Below the pieces are notes generated by a model, which searched no databases, was not told the DNA's origin, and worked only from the letters and a program-made list of their open reading frames with translations. Positions 60,522-64,000 of a stretch of 64,000 nt of DNA are shown piece by piece (position 1 is the stretch's first letter; every line of letters begins with the position of its first letter). The position numbers were made by a program, and so were the translations under genes. This stretch comes from Hungatella hathewayi (GTDB taxonomy: Bacteria; Bacillota; Clostridia; Lachnospirales; Lachnospiraceae), in the NCBI GenBank assembly GCA_025149285.1, contig CP102274.1:938501-1002500 (forward strand), in the 5' to 3' direction.

Positions 60522-60764
60522 ATGAGAAAGTACACAAGCGGCGGCCAGCTGGAGGCGGTTGTATGCAACTGCTGCGGGAAGAAATTGATTGTAGTGGATG
60601 GAATCGTGAGGGAAGGTGTTTTAAGCTTGAATCACGCATGGGATTTTTTTTCGGAGAAGGATGGAGAGATTCACCATTTTGATCTATGCGAACCCTGTTA
60701 CGACGCAATCGTCAGTGAGTTTAAGATTCCGGTGGATGTGGAGGAACAGAAGGAATTTCTGTGA
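60522..60764 (+). CDS. small protein with paired CxxC motifs (probable zinc binding)
   Basis: An 80-residue unrecognised protein. Cysteines occur as CNCC near residue 16 (VVCNCCGKKL) and CEPC near residue 58 (FDLCEPCYDAIV), a four-cysteine zinc-ribbon arrangement, with two histidines just before the second pair. It lies 128 nt after rimI. The start follows AAAGGTGAGAG. A TATAAT at 60415-60420 may be its own -10, but no -35 was seen. Role unknown. Confidence 0.72.
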   Translation: MRKYTSGGQLEAVVCNCCGKKLIVVDGIVREGVLSLNHAWDFFSEKDGEIHHFDLCEPCYDAIVSEFKIPVDVEEQKEFL

Positions 60765-60887
60765 ATATGCGGACGGACAGGCCGAATGAGGGGGAGAGGT
60801 AGCGCCCCGGGCCTTTCGTATGGTCCAGAGAGGGGGAGGAACAGGAAGGCAAAGGATTTCCTGTTTCCCAGGCAGCAGGAATTAAGA

Positions 60888-61012
60888 CAGAAAGACGGGA
60901 AAATGGACGGCTTGCGCAGGCTTTGTAGAATTTCGGAAGAATGGCTGCACGCTATGCGCTGGAATGTCAGCTTGAAGGCTTACATTCACAACTTCATTTT
61001 CCCGTCTTTCTG
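60888..61012. repeat. 18-bp perfect inverted repeat, 125-bp element
   Basis: The arms are identical over 18 bp with no mismatch; the 89-bp centre holds smaller self-complementary segments (for example near GCTGCACGCTATGCGC). It could be a miniature inverted-repeat element, a remnant, or a folded RNA. No target duplication was recognised next to the arms. Confidence 0.65.
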
Positions 61013-61110
61013 CGAATCACGGAACCGGAAATCATTACTGTCCCGTTCCTCCCCTTTTCCGGACTGCGCGGAAGGGCTGCAGCTGCAGAATTGAGTGAAG
61101 CAAAGTCCTC

Positions 61111-61140
61111 TTGATTATTTGTACCAACCTGTGTTATGAT
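61111..61140 (+). promoter_or_regulatory. promoter of rnz
   Basis: TTGATT (61111-61116), 18-bp spacer, TATGAT (61135-61140), 37 bp before ATG 61178. Confidence 0.6.
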
Positions 61141-61177
61141 CTCAGGTAGGCATTTTTAAAGAAATGAGGAATTGTTT

Positions 61178-62089
61178 ATGTTAGATATCTGTTTGCTGGG
61201 TACGGGGGGCATGATGCCTTTGCCGTACCGGTGGCTGACTTCCATGATGGCGCGCTGTGATGGAAGTAACCTTTTGATAGATTGCGGTGAGGGAACCCAG
61301 ATTGCACTGAAGGAAAAGGGCTGGAGCCCGAAGCCTGTTGACGTCATCTGTTTCACTCATTACCACGCGGACCATATCAGTGGTCTGCCGGGACTTCTTT
61401 TGACGATGGGGAACGCGGAACGGACGGAACCCCTGACCATGATTGGCCCTCGAGGGCTGGAACGGGTGGTGTCGGCGCTGCGCGTGATTGCTCCGGAGCT
61501 GCCTTTTGAATTGAAATTCATTGAGCTCAACGAGCCGAGGGAGCAGCTTAAAATGGGACCGTACGTAATCGATGCATACCGTGTGAATCATAATGTGGTA
61601 TGCTACGGGTATTCGATTTCGATTCCGAGAACGGGCCGATTCGATGTGGAGCGTGCGAAGGCGTATGAGATTCCTCAGAAGTTCTGGAGCCGCCTGCAGC
61701 GGGGAGAGACCATGGAAGAGGCTGGAAAGGTATTTACGCCGGATATGGTTCTGGGACCGCCCCGGAGAGGGTTAAAGGTTACGTACTGCACTGATACGAG
61801 GCCGGTGCCTGTGATCGCCGAATATGCGAAGGACGCGGATCTTTTTATCTGTGAAGGCATGTACGGTGAGGACGGCAAGGAGGCCAAAGCCAGGGAATAC
61901 AAGCACATGACATTCTATGAGGCGGCCAGACTGGCAAAGGAAGCAAATCCAAAACAGATGTGGCTGACCCATTACAGCCCCTCCCTGACGAGGCCTGAGG
62001 AGTTTATGGACAAGGTAAGAGAGATCTTTCCGCGGGCAAAGGCGGCAAAGGACGCATGGACCGCGGAACTGGAATTCGATGAAGACTGA
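61178..62089 (+). CDS. rnz: ribonuclease Z
   Basis: A 303-residue metallo-beta-lactamase-fold enzyme that trims tRNA 3' ends. It has [26 protein letters not shown], the metal-binding [25 protein letters not shown] with the ligand Asp, and LTHYSPSL near the end. ATG 61178 lies 7 nt behind TGAGGA; TTG 61172 is too close. The end overlaps the possible tsaD start by 11 nt. Confidence 0.93.
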   Translation: MLDICLLGTGGMMPLPYRWLTSMMARCDGSNLLIDCGEGTQIALKEKGWSPKPVDVICFTHYHADHISGLPGLLLTMGNAERTEPLTMIGPRGLERVVSALRVIAPELPFELKFIELNEPREQLKMGPYVIDAYRVNHNVVCYGYSISIPRTGRFDVERAKAYEIPQKFWSRLQRGETMEEAGKVFTPDMVLGPPRRGLKVTYCTDTRPVPVIAEYAKDADLFICEGMYGEDGKEAKAREYKHMTFYEAARLAKEANPKQMWLTHYSPSLTRPEEFMDKVREIFPRAKAAKDAWTAELEFDED

Positions 62090-63140
62090 TGAGGCAGAGG
62101 AAATGAAAAAGAATCACACTGAGGAAGATATCTATATACTGGCGATTGAGAGCTCCTGTGATGAGACTGCGGCGGCAGTGGTGAAGAACGGCCGGGAAGT
62201 GCTGTCCAACATTATCTCCTCCCAGATCGCCCTTCACACGATCTATGGAGGGGTAGTGCCGGAGATCGCGTCAAGAAAGCATATTGAAAAGATCAACCAG
62301 GTAGTGGAAGCGGCGCTCTCGGAAGCGGGGATGACGCTGGAGGAGATGGACGCCGTGGGCGTGACTTACGGACCGGGCCTGGTAGGTGCGCTTCTGGTGG
62401 GGGTGGCCGAGGCAAAGGCTATCGCTTATGCAGCTAAGAAGCCGCTGGTTGGAGTCCATCATATTGAAGGCCACGTTTCCGCCAATTTTATCGAGCATCC
62501 GGAGCTGGAACCGCCCTTTATGTGCCTGATTGTCTCCGGCGGCCATACGCATCTCGTTGTGGTAAAAGATTACGGTGAGTTCGAAATCCTGGGAAGAACG
62601 AGAGACGACGCGGCGGGAGAGGCCTTTGATAAAGTGGCCAGGGCTGTGGGACTGGGATATCCGGGAGGTCCGAAGATCGATAAGGCGGCGAAGGAGGGCA
62701 ATCCGCAGGCCATCCGTTTTCCGCGGGCGAAGGTGGAGGCCAACGCCTACGATTTCAGCTTCAGCGGTCTGAAATCCGCTGTGTTAAATCATATCAACCA
62801 TGCGAAGATGATGGGCGAGGAGATCCATGTTCCTGATTTGGCGGCCTCATTCCAGAATGCGGTTGTGGATGTGCTGGTGAGCCATACGATAGCAGCCGCG
62901 AAGGAATACGGGTTTCACAAGGTGGCGATTGCCGGAGGCGTGGCTTCCAACTCTGCTCTGCGTGAAGGGATGAAAAACGCGTGCAGCAGGGCGGGGATCG
63001 ATTTTTATTATCCGTCCCCTGTTTACTGTACTGACAATGCCGCGATGATCGGTGTCGCTGCGTATTATGAATATATTAACGGCGCCCGGGCAGGCTGGGA
63101 TTTAAACGCGGTTCCGAATCTGAAGCTGGGAGAGCGTTAG
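62079..63140 (+). CDS. tsaD: tRNA t6A transferase TsaD
   Basis: A 353-residue enzyme that moves threonylcarbamoyl to tRNA A37 with TsaB and TsaE. It has [15 protein letters not shown], the metal-binding [44 protein letters not shown] and [16 protein letters not shown] 62079 overlaps rnz; ATG 62103 (MKKNHTEED) is an alternative, 8 nt behind GAGG. Separated from its partner genes by rimI, the CxxC protein gene and rnz. Confidence 0.96.
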   Translation: MKTDEAEEMKKNHTEEDIYILAIESSCDETAAAVVKNGREVLSNIISSQIALHTIYGGVVPEIASRKHIEKINQVVEAALSEAGMTLEEMDAVGVTYGPGLVGALLVGVAEAKAIAYAAKKPLVGVHHIEGHVSANFIEHPELEPPFMCLIVSGGHTHLVVVKDYGEFEILGRTRDDAAGEAFDKVARAVGLGYPGGPKIDKAAKEGNPQAIRFPRAKVEANAYDFSFSGLKSAVLNHINHAKMMGEEIHVPDLAASFQNAVVDVLVSHTIAAAKEYGFHKVAIAGGVASNSALREGMKNACSRAGIDFYYPSPVYCTDNAAMIGVAAYYEYINGARAGWDLNAVPNLKLGER

Positions 63141-63183
63141 AAATTCCGCACCACGGGCAGAAATGAGAAGGGGAGGTGTGGAG

Positions 63184-63900
63184 ATGGGGGAGTGCAGCAA
63201 TACGGCCGCCATCGTCCTGGCTGCTGGAAAAGGAACGCGTATGGAAAGCGATATTCAGAAGCAGTATCTGGAACTGGGGGGAAAGCCTCTCATCTACTAT
63301 GCGTTAAAAGCCTTTGAAGACAGTCCGGTTGATCAGATTATCCTCGTAACCGGACGGGGAGAGACCGGGTACTGCAGAAAAGAGATTGTGGAAAGGTTCG
63401 GCTTTCAAAAGGTCCGAAAGATTACGGAGGGCGGCAGAGAGCGGTACCACTCTGTATTTGAAGGGCTGAAAGCGGTGAATGACTGCAGCCTCGTTTTAAT
63501 TCATGACGGTGCAAGGCCCTGTCTTACCGGCGAGATCATCTCGGCAGCGATAGAGGGGGCCAGTCGGTACGGTGCCTGTGTGGTGGGAATGCCGGTGAAG
63601 GACACGGTTAAAATGTCCGATCATGATGAATTTGCCGTCATGACTCCGGACAGAAGCCGCTTATGGCAGATTCAGACGCCTCAGGCCTTCGATTACAACC
63701 TGATCTTTGATGCATACTCAAAGCTGCTCTCGTCCGAAGAATACCAGACCGGTGTGACAGATGATGCCATGGTCGTGGAAAGCATGACGGACCGAAAGGT
63801 AAAACTGATACGAGGTGATTATTCCAATATCAAAGTGACTACACCGGAGGATATGGATCTGGCGGAGGTTCTGCTGAGAAGGAAGCACATGATTTCATAA
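63184..63900 (+). CDS. ispD: 2-C-methyl-D-erythritol 4-phosphate cytidylyltransferase
   Basis: A 238-residue enzyme of the MEP isoprenoid pathway, joining CTP and methylerythritol phosphate. It has AAIVLAAGKGTRM, the KQYLELGGKPL loop, IHDGARP, VKDTVK, QTPQAFDYNLI and GDYSNIKVTTPEDM. ATG 63184 follows GGGAGGTG; an upstream in-frame start at 63163 lies before that site. Confidence 0.95.
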   Translation: MGECSNTAAIVLAAGKGTRMESDIQKQYLELGGKPLIYYALKAFEDSPVDQIILVTGRGETGYCRKEIVERFGFQKVRKITEGGRERYHSVFEGLKAVNDCSLVLIHDGARPCLTGEIISAAIEGASRYGACVVGMPVKDTVKMSDHDEFAVMTPDRSRLWQIQTPQAFDYNLIFDAYSKLLSSEEYQTGVTDDAMVVESMTDRKVKLIRGDYSNIKVTTPEDMDLAEVLLRRKHMIS

Positions 63901-63935
63901 AACAGGTACGGAGTAAAACAACAGAGTCTGTCAGA

Positions 63936-63977
63936 AAAAAAGAGTTTGACCGCGTGATACCGGTCAAACTCTTTTTT
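63936..63977. terminator. terminator after ispD, usable in both directions
   Basis: AAAAAAGAGTTTGACCG (63936-63952) pairs exactly with 63961-63977 (17 bp, 8-nt loop), ending in TTTTTT; the A run on the left makes it symmetric. Confidence 0.92.
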
Positions 63978-64000
63978 GAGATCGCAGGAACGTGGCCTTT

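Larger units (their letters stand above)
60765..61177. other. 413-bp intergenic region with hairpins and a spaced perfect inverted repeat
   Basis: I see no convincing gene. A small hairpin (ACAGGAA 60841-60847 with TTCCTGT) is a poor terminator candidate. The main feature is an exact 18-bp inverted repeat: CAGAAAGACGGGAAAATG (60888-60905) and its complement (60995-61012), 89 bp apart. The promoter of rnz lies at the right end. Confidence 0.6.

Noticed and set aside
60786..61094. 102-codon plus-strand frame across the inverted-repeat region
   Set aside because: Arg/Ser-rich random-looking protein with no family features; it runs through the 18-bp inverted repeat, and I see no ribosome site.

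Overview
The window looks like a chromosome segment from a spore-forming, anaerobic Firmicute of the Lachnospiraceae (old Clostridium cluster XIVa). The main clues are a six-cysteine SCIFF peptide beside its radical-SAM maturase, a fused SecDF with Tgt and YajC, a Csp-like subtilase, a YmfI-type reductase, two perfect Spo0A-box sequences, and frequent TTG/GTG starts behind strong AGGAGG-type ribosome sites. No rRNA, tRNA, CRISPR array, prophage or intact insertion sequence was seen.

Layout. 1-6.1 kb: envelope genes (polyprenyl-phosphate sugar transferase, LCP protein with large disordered tails, HtrA protease). 6.1-12.5 kb: a ClpX-like ATPase, a convergent Csp-like subtilase, an LspA-family peptidase, a CNNM/CorC protein, a DsrE-like protein and a TIGR04086-type membrane protein. 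12.5-22.1 kb: a YesN/YesM-type two-component system divergent from a sugar ABC operon that ends in an orphan RarA/MgsA C-terminal-domain protein, deoC and a ribokinase-family kinase. The last two suggest deoxyribose or nucleoside-sugar use. 22.3-24.4 kb: an unrecognised membrane protein. 24.5-30.1 kb: SCIFF, its maturase, secDF, tgt and yajC.

30.2-40.6 kb is the most interesting part: an 11-gene run encoding an MtnA-type isomerase, a DeoR regulator, a complete BMP/nucleoside ABC importer, a nucleoside phosphorylase, a Gfo/Idh oxidoreductase, a cupin, a YczE-like membrane protein and a class II aldolase. Phosphorylase, isomerase and aldolase together match the logic of the DHAP shunt and 5-deoxyribose disposal pathways that salvage methylthioadenosine and 5'-deoxyadenosine. 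Here they sit with a dedicated importer.

40.7-46.2 kb: a MarR-MATE-PLP enzyme operon behind a consensus promoter, a YmfI-like reductase, thioredoxin reductase and the ribosome hibernation factor. 46.2-46.9 kb is a 653-bp gene-free region with four perfect DnaA boxes in two tandem pairs, flanked by two identical Spo0A-box sequences. 46.9-54.2 kb: secA, prfB with its programmed +1 frameshift, an ACT protein, homoserine dehydrogenase and aspartokinase. 54.2-64 kb: a small membrane protein, an Rpn-family nuclease, Tex, a YcxB-like protein, the t6A tRNA genes tsaE, tsaB, rimI and tsaD interleaved with RNase Z, and ispD with a terminator at the window end.

Start codons were chosen from ribosome-binding-site spacing. 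Functions rest on motif recognition by eye; no database search was run.
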